In this document: positions 1 to 8,800 of the stretch, piece after piece
How the letters are laid out: each line of letters starts with the position of its first letter
How positions within the stretch are numbered: the first letter of the stretch is position 1
Virus record (IMG/VR): IMGVR_UViG_3300037674_000253
Coordinates: 1-21,904 of that record
Direction: 5' to 3' (one strand)
DNA length: 21,904 nt
Origin: a virus
The notes under the pieces: generated by a model
The model's database searches: none
What the model was told of the DNA's origin: nothing
The model's input: the letters and a program-made list of their open reading frames with translations, nothing else
Position numbers and translations under genes: made by a program

Positions 1-1371
1 TTTGTTAAGTGTTAGTGACGCCTTGTCTCCTAAGAACTTAATCAATTCTTGTTGAATGTCAGCAGTTATGTCTCCAATCTTCTTTTTAGCTTCAGCGAAT
101 CCAATACCATTGAGTTTTGCATAAGCACTAACAACTCTTGCATTGGCTTGGTGTTGTAAAAATGTTCTTGCCTTATCTACAGGTATGTTTTGTTTAGCTG
201 CATATGACTTTACTAATTGCTCAGTAATATCTTTTGACAAGACGTCTTTAACATCTAGCATACCTCTTAGTCCAGCCCTATCTAAAAGAGTCGCAGCAAC
301 ACCTGCTGACAAAGCCCAGCCAACACCGCGCTCAGTCATGTCTCCTTCCATTCCTTGGTATGATTCACCAGCATAGATAATTGAAGGGATACCAACAGCT
401 ATACCTGTTCCTAGAGCGGCTACACCAGTAGCAGTACCAACTGCAATACCACCAACTGTAGCGCCAAATAAGCCAACAAGATACGGAATCATCTGTCCAG
501 ACATTCCAGCTGTGTATCTTCCAAAGTCTACAAGACTATCAACATCTCCAATAGTATTTACATAATGACCTAACTGTTCATTCTCAATCTCATAATGCTC
601 TGCATTTCTTTGACCCCAGTCGAACAACTCTTCATTATTAACCATATCTCCAATAAGGCTGGCAAAGCCATAAGCAGACGAGGCGATGTTATTAAGACCT
701 GATTCAAGACCTGTAGAGAATGCACTGTTTGCTTGGTTGTTTATATCTCTATCGTTAGACCTGAATTGAACTGAGTTTTGAACATACTGACCCCAAGTAC
801 CGTCAGAGACCAAGCCTCTTGCTTGATTGTACTCCATAAGGTCTTGTTCATCAATGGCTTGCCCTTTCCAGCCAATAAACTGCTCTCTATCTTTCTGAGC
901 TTCCTCTGCACGTGCCTGAGAGTATATGTCATCACCTTCGCCACTTAATGCTCTATGTATTCTTCCAAGCTCGCTTTTCTTTAGGCCCTCATTAGTTGCT
1001 GGGTCAATAATGCCCTCGAATATAAGCCTGTCAGAGAGTGTTTGACCCTCCTCGTTCACAAGGTCACCCTCATCTCTTCCATGAGTTTGATTGCCAGTGA
1101 GTACAAGCTTGTTGTACCCACCTTCATTTGCAATCTGACCTACTTGTTTTGTCTTAAGGTCTCCCTTGTATTGACCGGAAGATATAGAGTACTCATCGCC
1201 AAACAGTCCATCGTGCTTAAGAAACTTTGATGTCTCTGGACCTGCTAAGCCTTTTAGTCTAACAGAGTGTCCCTCATCATTTTTAATTGTATCGTTATCA
1301 ATAAAGGCATATTTGCCAACCTCTGTATCAATAAAGGTGTCATCACGCGCTGCTAGATTAATGTTTGCCAT
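1..1371 (-). CDS. Internal virion protein with degenerate nuclease-like N-terminus (first 457 residues; C-terminus outside window)
   Basis: The frame opens at the ATG at 1371 (GGAG five bases upstream) and runs without a stop to the left edge. Residues 21-50 (YAFIDNDTIKND, then HSVRLKGLAGPETSKF) copy the start of staphylococcal-nuclease domains: D25-N-D27-T28-I and R38-L..G-P45-E46-T47, but the calcium-binding Asp after the arginine is A43. Further on, residues about 285-330 form a long Gly-rich hydrophobic stretch (PYLVGLFGATVGGIAVGTAT) followed by GESYQGMEGD and WALSAGVAATLLDRAGLRGM, the arrangement seen in the largest ejection proteins (T7 gp16 position) of marine short-tailed phages. It probably forms the membrane-spanning part of the ejection channel. 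A catalytic role for the N-terminus is doubtful. Confidence 0.8.
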   Translation of the reverse strand, partial: MANINLAARDDTFIDTEVGKYAFIDNDTIKNDEGHSVRLKGLAGPETSKFLKHDGLFGDEYSISSGQYKGDLKTKQVGQIANEGGYNKLVLTGNQTHGRDEGDLVNEEGQTLSDRLIFEGIIDPATNEGLKKSELGRIHRALSGEGDDIYSQARAEEAQKDREQFIGWKGQAIDEQDLMEYNQARGLVSDGTWGQYVQNSVQFRSNDRDINNQANSAFSTGLESGLNNIASSAYGFASLIGDMVNNEELFDWGQRNAEHYEIENEQLGHYVNTIGDVDSLVDFGRYTAGMSGQMIPYLVGLFGATVGGIAVGTATGVAALGTGIAVGIPSIIYAGESYQGMEGDMTERGVGWALSAGVAATLLDRAGLRGMLDVKDVLSKDITEQLVKSYAAKQNIPVDKARTFLQHQANARVVSAYAKLNGIGFAEAKKKIGDITADIQQELIKFLGDKASLTLNK

Positions 1372-1394
1372 GTATTCTCCGGTATTAGTGTTGC

Positions 1395-3506
1395 CTATTT
1401 GTCTTCAGGTGGTTCAATCACAAAGTCTGCGTGTTCATCAGCCCACCTTAAAAATGCACTTTCTCCCTTGTTGTGCTTCAAAGCGTTTTCTTTGTTTCCA
1501 CCATGAACCTCTGTAACCCATTCGTTATAAATGGTTTTAATTGCAGAACCAAGGTTTTGCGTCTTTCCTTTGTTGTCTGGGTGGTTAATAAAGTTGTTAA
1601 TCTTCCTGTACAACTTTGAAGTACCTTTCTTGTCAACTTCGCCATCCTTGTTAAGCAATATCTCCTGTGGAAGAGAGTTACTAGCAAGCTGCTGTTTAAT
1701 CATCCCTTTCTCAATAGCGGCTTTATAGTTAGTATCCCACTTGAACTTGTGATATTCCTTTTCATCGTGCTTATCTTTAAAGGTATGCCACCTAGCGGCC
1801 TCAGAGTTAACATGGCTCTGCATCGCCATGCCAGCAGCGTTTCTGGTTGCTGGGTCTGTAAAGTCAAGCCCGTATGCTGTGCGTAGCGAATCTATTGCGT
1901 TTCCAATATGGTTTGTATGAAGAGCGTTTGCCTTATGAGTTGGCACTCCAGAATCTATCATAACATTGCTTACAATGTTGGCTTGTTCCTTGGCATATTG
2001 ATTTTGAGCTTCATCTCTACCTTTCTTTGTGTGTATTGATTTGTCAAAGTCTGGATACCTTTGAAAGTCCTCAGACAAATACTTTGCTGGAATATAGCCT
2101 GTTCCATTAGGGTTTCTAATCCATATACCTTGCTGGGTATTCCAAAACTCATACCTTCTTCCGCCAACCCACTTAGAGCCGTGAGAGTCTGATTTAATCT
2201 CAGGAGGCGCTTTAGAGAATACAAGGTCCTCAATGTTCTGAGTCTTTAGATATTTCTTGACAGAAGCCGGTGTGGCTCCATCATCAATCATCAAGTCTCT
2301 ACCAATCTTGTCCCATGCCTTCTTGTCTGCGTCAGCCTTGCCAACACCATTTATATAGCCTTGAATACCAAGACCTAAAGCTTTATAGGCGCTACCTGTT
2401 GAAATAAAACCAACAAGGGCATTTCCGATACCACTGGCTAATGCAGGGTTATCTACAATCCAAGAGTTTAGTTTGTCTAAGAAGCCTTCGTCGCCTTTGT
2501 TTCTCTCGATCTCTTTAATGATTCCATTTTCAACATTCGCCTGACCCTCAGCATCACCTGCGTCGGTGTGAACTTGATAGCTCTTTGCTGCATCGCCTAA
2601 ACCGCTATAAACCTCTTCTTTTGTGGCCGCTGGTTTGGCTTCTTCTTTCTGCTTAGTATCAACCTTAGTAGAATATACAGCCTCTTCAGTTTCAAAAATA
2701 CTTTCTTCTATTTCGCTTTTATTAACCGAAAGGTCTTCAATCCTCTTTAATAATCCCAATCCAACACGACCTTTCTGTTGAGCAGGGGTCAGAGCATTAT
2801 ATCTCTCTTGTAGTCCGCTTAGAGCTTCAATAGTGTCTTTATGTTCATTATATTCTGCACGAACATCACCGCCACTCTCTCCAAAAACGTCTTCAAATGC
2901 TTGCACATCCGCTTTCACAGCTGCGTCTCTTTCTTGAACGTTCTGTCTTGCCGTGACTCTAGGGTTTACCAACTCAGACTCAGCGTTAGTAGTATTGACA
3001 ACTATACCTTCTTTTGTCCCTCTAGGGTCTACTGCAAGGTTATCTGGAACAGTAGCTTGAAACTTCGCCTCTGCCTCTGGACTAGACCAGTCTACATCCG
3101 GGAGGTACATATTAAAGTTAGCTGATGGATACTTTTCGTTCAACGCATCAAATGCTGCTCTGTTTGCTTCTGGGTTAAGTCGAAACGTTGGTTGAGATTC
3201 TGCTACAGCACTAGTTGCCTTATCTCCGTCCCACCATTTTCCTATCTGGTCAAATATTGAATCAGATATTTTCCCTGTTTCAAGGTTTTCTGTGTTCACA
3301 CCTTTGTTATTAGCTTGTGCTGCAATCATTGGTGTAAATCTGTTTTCTGGGCTTAGATCAAATGCTGAGGTTTGACTGGTTACTTGTTTTACCGAACCTT
3401 CTTGTACAGCATTTGAAATCTCAGCTGTTCTTGATTGTGAGAGGTTTCCTGAAAGATATCCTTTGATACCTTCCATCTTTAATCTTTCTAATTCTTCTGG
3501 TGTCAT
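1395..3506 (-). CDS. Large internal virion / DNA ejection-type protein (703 aa)
   Basis: A mostly helical, charged protein beginning MTPEELERLKMEGIKGYLSG. Residues about 150-300 include heptad-rich segments (SGLQERYNALTPAQQKGRVG and a Lys/Glu-rich part near 280). At about 345-375 is a hydrophobic Gly-rich segment (NPALASGIGNALVGFISTGS) that could cross a membrane, as in ejection proteins of short-tailed phages. The C-terminal third is soluble and rich in Asn, His and Lys. No lytic transglycosylase or peptidase motif is seen. AGGAG precedes the ATG. It is flanked on both sides by similar genes and separated from the next by 23 bases. Confidence 0.65.
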   Translation of the reverse strand: MTPEELERLKMEGIKGYLSGNLSQSRTAEISNAVQEGSVKQVTSQTSAFDLSPENRFTPMIAAQANNKGVNTENLETGKISDSIFDQIGKWWDGDKATSAVAESQPTFRLNPEANRAAFDALNEKYPSANFNMYLPDVDWSSPEAEAKFQATVPDNLAVDPRGTKEGIVVNTTNAESELVNPRVTARQNVQERDAAVKADVQAFEDVFGESGGDVRAEYNEHKDTIEALSGLQERYNALTPAQQKGRVGLGLLKRIEDLSVNKSEIEESIFETEEAVYSTKVDTKQKEEAKPAATKEEVYSGLGDAAKSYQVHTDAGDAEGQANVENGIIKEIERNKGDEGFLDKLNSWIVDNPALASGIGNALVGFISTGSAYKALGLGIQGYINGVGKADADKKAWDKIGRDLMIDDGATPASVKKYLKTQNIEDLVFSKAPPEIKSDSHGSKWVGGRRYEFWNTQQGIWIRNPNGTGYIPAKYLSEDFQRYPDFDKSIHTKKGRDEAQNQYAKEQANIVSNVMIDSGVPTHKANALHTNHIGNAIDSLRTAYGLDFTDPATRNAAGMAMQSHVNSEAARWHTFKDKHDEKEYHKFKWDTNYKAAIEKGMIKQQLASNSLPQEILLNKDGEVDKKGTSKLYRKINNFINHPDNKGKTQNLGSAIKTIYNEWVTEVHGGNKENALKHNKGESAFLRWADEHADFVIEPPEDK

Positions 3507-3516
3507 AACACTCTCC

Positions 3517-3792
3517 TTAATCCCATATAGTCATTGGCTGTGGACCTTGTGTCAAATAACTAGCTACAGCTCCACCTACCATACCACCGACTGGTCCTAA
3601 CACAGCAGTTCCAGCAGCTTTACCAGCTAGTCCAGCCGCAGCTTGTCCCCAGTTGCCAGAGTTCAATGCTCCAATACCGCTAGTTGCAATATCACTATTA
3701 GTGACACCCTTAACAACCTCATCGTCCATCTTCATCTCGGCTAATTTTTTATAGTCAAAAACTGAGCCAAGGTCAAGGTCTGACCAGTTCAT
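3517..3792 (-). CDS. Small Gly/Ala-rich virion-type protein (91 aa)
   Basis: The second half (AAAGLAGKAAGTAVLGPVGG, MVGGAVASYL) is a glycine- and alanine-rich hydrophobic stretch able to insert in membranes, with GxxxG-like spacing. The first half is charged (LGSVFDYKKLAEMKMDDE). It lies between two ejection-type proteins with a one-base overlap upstream and GGAGG as ribosome binding site, so a membrane-active component of the ejection apparatus is likely. No named family is recognised. Confidence 0.65.
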   Translation of the reverse strand: MNWSDLDLGSVFDYKKLAEMKMDDEVVKGVTNSDIATSGIGALNSGNWGQAAAGLAGKAAGTAVLGPVGGMVGGAVASYLTQGPQPMTIWD

Positions 3793-4505
3793 TACTTACC
3801 TCCGGTCTGCGTAACAGTTTTACCGAATGAGTTGCCAGCCTGACCAAATGTTTGAGCGTATTGCTCCAAAGCTTTGCCTTCCGCGTCAGCCACTTGTTGG
3901 TTATAAGTCTGTTGAGCTTGTCCAACCTGACCTAATGTTTGAATTCCAGTGCTTTGAGCTGCTTGAGCCGCTTGGTTGAATGCCATGTTCTGCTGTGCTG
4001 CCGTCTGGTCAACACTTGCAAAATTAGCTGCAAGATTGTTCTGAATACCGGCTTGGTTAAACCTTTCTCTTTGACCACCCATAGTTCCAGTTGCAGAAGC
4101 GCCCATTGCGTTTCCACCAAGAGCTTGTTGAGCCTCAAGTGAGTACTTAGTCTTCATGCCTGATAGGTCAACGCCTTGGTTAGCCTGAGCCATCATGTTG
4201 GCTGCTAATTGGTCTTGATTAGATGCAACACCACCTGCTTGGTCAATTGCTTGTTGTGCTAATGGATTTAACTCAGCAACACCACCAAGCTCACCATTTT
4301 CGTAAGCGGTACTTGCGTGGCCAAGCATCTTTGTTGCTGCCGCTGTTAATGCAGGGTCCATCGTAGTCGTTTGTGTAGTGTCTCCACCTTTTGTGTAAGC
4401 CACCTTGTTACTATCAACGTAAGAAACCTTACCGTGACTAATAACATCTCCAGTGCTCATATCGAATGTAACACCGTCATAAATCTTTGTTTTTGTATTT
4501 AGCAT
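3792..4505 (-). CDS. Internal virion / DNA ejection-type protein (237 aa, Ala/Gln-rich)
   Basis: After a short beta-like N-terminus, the protein from residue 50 on is helical and rich in Ala, Gln, Asn and Gly (AQQALGGNAMGASATGTMGG, FNQAAQAAQSTGIQTLGQVG). The piece 'GTMGGQRERFNQAGIQNNLAANFASVDQ' style is typical of the small ejection proteins of short-tailed phages, which leave the capsid to form a channel through the cell envelope. No cysteine, no signal. GGAG is four bases before the ATG and the stop overlaps the next start as TAATG. Assigned on composition and position. Confidence 0.65.
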   Translation of the reverse strand: MLNTKTKIYDGVTFDMSTGDVISHGKVSYVDSNKVAYTKGGDTTQTTTMDPALTAAATKMLGHASTAYENGELGGVAELNPLAQQAIDQAGGVASNQDQLAANMMAQANQGVDLSGMKTKYSLEAQQALGGNAMGASATGTMGGQRERFNQAGIQNNLAANFASVDQTAAQQNMAFNQAAQAAQSTGIQTLGQVGQAQQTYNQQVADAEGKALEQYAQTFGQAGNSFGKTVTQTGGK

Positions 4506-4512
4506 AGGTCTC

Positions 4513-5106
4513 CTAGTTTCCTAAATATAATTCGTCGAACCTGTCGTTTGTTGTGTCAAACGCTCCCAAGTTCTCTTTCTGCCAGTCACGCTCTTCTTCT
4601 GGCCAAAGGGTTCCATTAAACATCTTCCCTTCATCGTCTCTTCTTTTTAGAAGTCCGCCAAGTATCTCGCCACCTTTCCTGTCCTTTACAAAACCCATTG
4701 CTGGATCATTAGCTTCAAATAAGAAGCCTTTGTAATCTCCATTGTTTAGATTCTTTAAAGCTTTTGAATCTAACAGTCTCTGTCTACCAATATTCATGAC
4801 CAAGGACACAAGAGCCATTCTTTGGTTATCGTTAAGTGGTACTTTAACAAGATCTCGAATATGCCCTTCAGCATCACCAACATCTTGTTTAAAAAACTCT
4901 TCAGCTTGCTCTTCTGTAATCTTGTCGCCAAGTCCAACACGCCTAGTAGAGCCCCAACCAACAGTCACTAGTTCGTCTTTTGCCTCATCCTTTGTTGCGT
5001 GATAACCCTCAAGTCTCAGGTCTTCCTTCTCTTTTAAAAAACTAAGAAGTCGTGTATTGTCATACTTAACTGGCGGAATGAATTCGCCAAGGTCAAAATC
5101 ACTCAT
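4513..5106 (-). CDS. Lysozyme, T4/P22-type (glycoside hydrolase family 24)
   Basis: A 197-residue muralytic enzyme. The segment KEKEDLRLEGYHATKDEAKD followed by ELVTVGWGST matches the active-site region of T4-type lysozymes (E..LRL..Y.D...T.G.G.t), giving E28 as the catalytic glutamate and T48 as the conserved threonine. The aspartate that normally follows the tyrosine by two residues is replaced by A37 and the loop is longer, so D40 or D44 would have to take its place. The downstream helix NDNQRMALVSLVMNIGRQRL fits the family ('aLvSf.fN.G'). There is no signal peptide or anchor, so release would need the holin or the enzyme may be carried in the virion. GGGGGA precedes the ATG. Confidence 0.85.
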   Translation of the reverse strand: MSDFDLGEFIPPVKYDNTRLLSFLKEKEDLRLEGYHATKDEAKDELVTVGWGSTRRVGLGDKITEEQAEEFFKQDVGDAEGHIRDLVKVPLNDNQRMALVSLVMNIGRQRLLDSKALKNLNNGDYKGFLFEANDPAMGFVKDRKGGEILGGLLKRRDDEGKMFNGTLWPEEERDWQKENLGAFDTTNDRFDELYLGN

Positions 5107-5536
5107 TATTCCCCCTGATATCTTTTCTCATAGTAGTGTATGTCTCTCTCCAACCAGACTTTGTGAGTTGTTTAAGAAACCCTTTCCGTCCTGTATATTC
5201 TAGAAAGTCAATATTCTTGTACCCTCTTACCTTTGCCTCAAACTCTTCGATTAGGTCCGTCATGTGATTGTACAATCCAGAACCTCCGAGTGTTGTTATA
5301 TGTAAGGCTGTGAAACTATTGTAATACATAACCCTAGTAGACGCTATAGCAACTGGAGAGCCATCTATACACACTTCCCATATATGAAAGTTAACTGGGT
5401 CAGTAATGCATTTAGTAACAATTTGAGAAGCATTCCACTCTCCGTCAGAATGCTCCATCGCCCTATCAATTTCAACCTTGAGGCTGTTGTATCTAATCAG
5501 GATATCTTCCCCGACTACTTGCTTTATCTCATACAT
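5099..5536 (-). CDS. GNAT-like acetyltransferase fold protein (145 aa)
   Basis: The layout fits the small GNAT-like family common in short-tailed phages: a strand with WEVCIDGSPVAIASTRVMYY, a central LGGSG (probable cofactor loop region), a helix (MTDLIEEFEAKVRGYKNIDF) and a closing EYTGRKGFLKQL...GWRETYTTMRKD, in which 'GR.GF.k.L...G..e.y....K' is characteristic. No classical Q/RxxGxG/A loop is evident, so acetyl-CoA binding is not proven. GGAGG lies 11 bases upstream; the gene ends eight bases inside the lysozyme gene. Targets of this phage family are unknown. Confidence 0.6.
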   Translation of the reverse strand: MYEIKQVVGEDILIRYNSLKVEIDRAMEHSDGEWNASQIVTKCITDPVNFHIWEVCIDGSPVAIASTRVMYYNSFTALHITTLGGSGLYNHMTDLIEEFEAKVRGYKNIDFLEYTGRKGFLKQLTKSGWRETYTTMRKDIRGNNE

Positions 5537-5539
5537 CTT

Positions 5540-5884
5540 TTAAACACCCTCCGGTGATTGTGGGAATACCACAGAGCTATTCTGTGGCATATCTCTTAGC
5601 GCCTGTCTGTATTCAAGCCAAGCACTTTGGTCTGTGTTTGGATAGTCAACAGTGGCTCGCCAATCTGTATCTTTAAGTATTTTAGCCCTAATGTCTCTAA
5701 CATCACTATCTGTCATGTCAACAAAACTATTAGAGCTTTTGTCGTACTTCATTCCAATAGTTACAACACCATGCTCACTGTCTTCAGCGAAGTCCATTGA
5801 AGTATTGATAATGCCTTGCATTTCACTTCGGCTTAGGCCAGTCCTTAACACTCTTCCTGTCTTTCTATCTGTTATTATATACAT
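5540..5884 (-). CDS. Tail fibre assembly chaperone-type protein (114 aa)
   Basis: The C-terminal part, KILKDTDWRATVDYPNTDQ followed by WLEYRQALRDMP (about residues 68-101), matches the 'LL..TDW....D.......W..YRq.LRd.P' motif of phage tail assembly chaperone-like proteins that follow fibre genes. The N-terminal part (MYIITDRKTGRVLRTGLSR) is a small beta domain often found ahead of it. In related phages this protein assists fibre folding or attachment and may stay in the particle. It directly follows the fibre gene after eight bases. The ribosome binding site is weak (AGGT), consistent with coupling to the fibre gene. Confidence 0.75.
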   Translation of the reverse strand: MYIITDRKTGRVLRTGLSRSEMQGIINTSMDFAEDSEHGVVTIGMKYDKSSNSFVDMTDSDVRDIRAKILKDTDWRATVDYPNTDQSAWLEYRQALRDMPQNSSVVFPQSPEGV

Positions 5885-5892
5885 GACTATAC

Positions 5893-8800
5893 CTAATGTA
5901 AAGTTACTGAAATACGAACGGCACCATGGGCGCCTCTACCACCACTAGCAGCACCACTACCACCATTCCCGCCAGTTCCAACCGTCACTCTTACAGAATG
6001 GTGAGAACTTTGTAGGGTGTAAGCACTTGGTGAGGAGAAGCTACCAGCACTACCGCCAACACCAAACCTATCGTCATCAAAGTCAGACCAAGATGCGCCA
6101 TCAGCACCACCCTCGCCTCCAGACGATACCGCGCCACCAACGCTACCAGTATGGGAAGTACCACTACTTGGGTTTGAAGGGGTTCCCGTACCGCCATCAC
6201 CTGTAAAAAATGTGTCAACTGGTGAGACGTCAAAATCATCACCATATCTAGTAGAAGCTACGGTTGTGTTATGTCCACCACCTGAACCACCGTTCGCTGT
6301 CCATGTTGCACCACTCACAACAGCACCATTACCATCTAAAATTTCTACTTTGGTTTGTCCACCGGTTACGCCACCCGAGGTACTACCACCACCTGCACGA
6401 GCTCCACCACCACCACCACCTGCACCAGATAGTTCAAAAGTTAGCGTGTCGTAAGCACTAGAGATAGGAAAGGTAAATTGACCACTAGTATTATATTCCG
6501 TTGGAACATTAGGCAATGCTGGTGTTGAAATAGTTGTTGAGTCAGCAAAATCTGCACCAACGATAGTTACACCACCATCATCCACTTGGATATAGCTTGT
6601 AGTGCTTCCTGCCAAGAACACGGGTATGTTGCTACCTGTTCTGTTTCCTAGGAAGACACCGTTTGTTGAATAATCACTATACTTTGTCTTCTTAAAAGTG
6701 AACGAGCCTGTCGATTCGCTAATGTCTAATTGCCCATCAACGTTTATCTTATCTACAGTTACAGAATCAACACTAAGGTGGCCAGCATCAATCTCTCCAG
6801 CCTGAATATGATTGCCTGAAATTGTGTCTGTAGTTATAATACCACCATTTATATAGGTTGTGCCAGACGAATAGATATTGTCAGCAACCGTATTGTCCTG
6901 ATTTGAGACCCAAGTAGAGCCGTCCCACCTGTATAGTTTGTTATGGTCATCACTGTCATACCATAGGTCGCCTTCATTCTCTGCTGTTGGTGATGTTGTT
7001 TGTCTAAATGTTTTAAGACCATCAAGTTCAACAGCGTTTGCGCCACTGACAATTAAGTGTGAAGCTCCAATAGAGGCGGCTGTAATCTTTCCGCCATCAA
7101 CTGTTGTTGAGTTTGTATTTACAGCATTTGCAACTTGAGAGGCTGAAATGCCTCCTGTAATACTACCTATTGAGGAGTATGTTGTATCATGAATATCTAG
7201 CCAAGCACTTCCATTCCACCTATGTAGTTTGTTACTATCATTAGTGTCTACCCATAAGTCACCTTCACCTTCAGCAGTTGGAGGATCATCATGATAAAAG
7301 GTTGTGACCTTTCCATCAGCAGTACTTTGTGCAGCTGCAGCGCTTGCAATAGCATCTGCGATACCACCGTCAGCAATAGCTTCCCAAGCGGTTCCTGACC
7401 ATCTATATGATTCATTGTTATTTGCAGCAAGGGTGTCTGTCCATAAGTCACCTTCATCACTAGCAGTTAAACTAGTTGGTGCAGCGTCCTGAAAGTAAGA
7501 GTTTATCTTTCCGTCAGCCGTACTCTGTGCAGTTGCAACATCGCCAATTACAGTTGCTAATGCAGCAGTAGTTGGTGCACCAATATAAGCTGGTGTGATT
7601 ACTTCTGAGACATTGCCTGTTCCGGTTATTAATAGTTTTCCAGAGGTGATAGCATTTGTTGCAATCTTGTCTGATATGATGGCATTTGCCGCTATAGTTT
7701 CAGCAGTTATTGCTAAAGCCTCTATCTTGTTTGTTGTGACAGCTCCAGCCTTAATACTTGAAGCCTCTACAGCGTCTACAGCTATTTCGCTTGCAGTGAT
7801 AGCGTCTGCAGCTATCTCACCTGCTGTGATACTATTTGCAGCTATCTCATTAGCACCAACAGATCCTGCCTGAATGGCGTTGGCCGTAACAGCGTCTGTG
7901 GCTATCTCATTAGCAGTGATAGCATCTGCAGCTATCTCGTTAGCACCTATTGCGTTAGCTTGTATATTGTTAGCAACAATAGTGTTTGCAGCTATCTCAT
8001 TAGATGTTACAGCGTTGTTAGCTATCTTATCTGAATTGATGGCGTTGCTAATAATCGCTGCTGTAGTGACTGCATTATCAGCAATCTTATCAGCGTTAAT
8101 AGAGTCGTTAAGAATCTTATTAACCGTGATAGCGTTGTTGGCAATCTTGTCTGCAATGATTGATGTATCTACAAGTAAAGCACCGTCGATGTAATCCACA
8201 GGAGCAACAAAAGATGCAGTGCCACTGACCTTTTTAAGTAGCCCATATAGCTTTCCATCATCGTATGTAATAACAATAGTTGTTCCATATCCGAACTCTT
8301 TAATAGTTGAATATGTTCTTCCAGTAAAAGAAGTAACAGCTGTTAAAGTATCTGTGTTCCACTGAGCACTATTAAGGGCTGGTGCATCTCTACCAGTTAT
8401 TGTGTAAGGAATTAGACCAAAGCCATTCTCCTCAACAGCAACAGGATAAACCATCCACGCTGAAGTTGCTCCTTTAATTGTGTACCTCTCTGCTACAAAA
8501 TAAGCATTATCTGGAAGGGCTAGGTTAGACGCAATTGACGTCCAAGTTATGCCAGTTCCCGGAAAGGTTGGGTTTCCAACGTCAACTAGTAGTTTAGTAG
8601 ATGTTGTATAGCTTCTCTCAAAAGATGTTGTAACACCAGTATAGTCGGCCAACTCCCATGTGTAATCAGTTGGATCTCCGGACTCATAAATACTTGTAGA
8701 GAACAAGTGCCCTCTCCAGTCTAACAGTTCTCCACCAGCATCATGCGGCTCCAATTGGAATCCCGCAGCATCTGCTTGTGATGGAATCTTACCGGTTGTT

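Noticed and set aside
6212-6461. Plus-strand Pro- or His-rich open frames
   Set aside because: They are shadows of the glycine-rich fibre tip: GGT/GGC codons read backwards give Pro or His runs.
7630-8170. CRISPR-like direct repeats
   Set aside because: The repeats are contiguous in-frame coding units without spacers and vary in a codon-wise manner.
7595-8194. Two hydrophobic plus-strand open frames (92 and 106 residues)
   Set aside because: They are the antisense of the fibre repeat array; their Ala/Ile repetition follows from the repeats, and no ribosome binding site context supports them.
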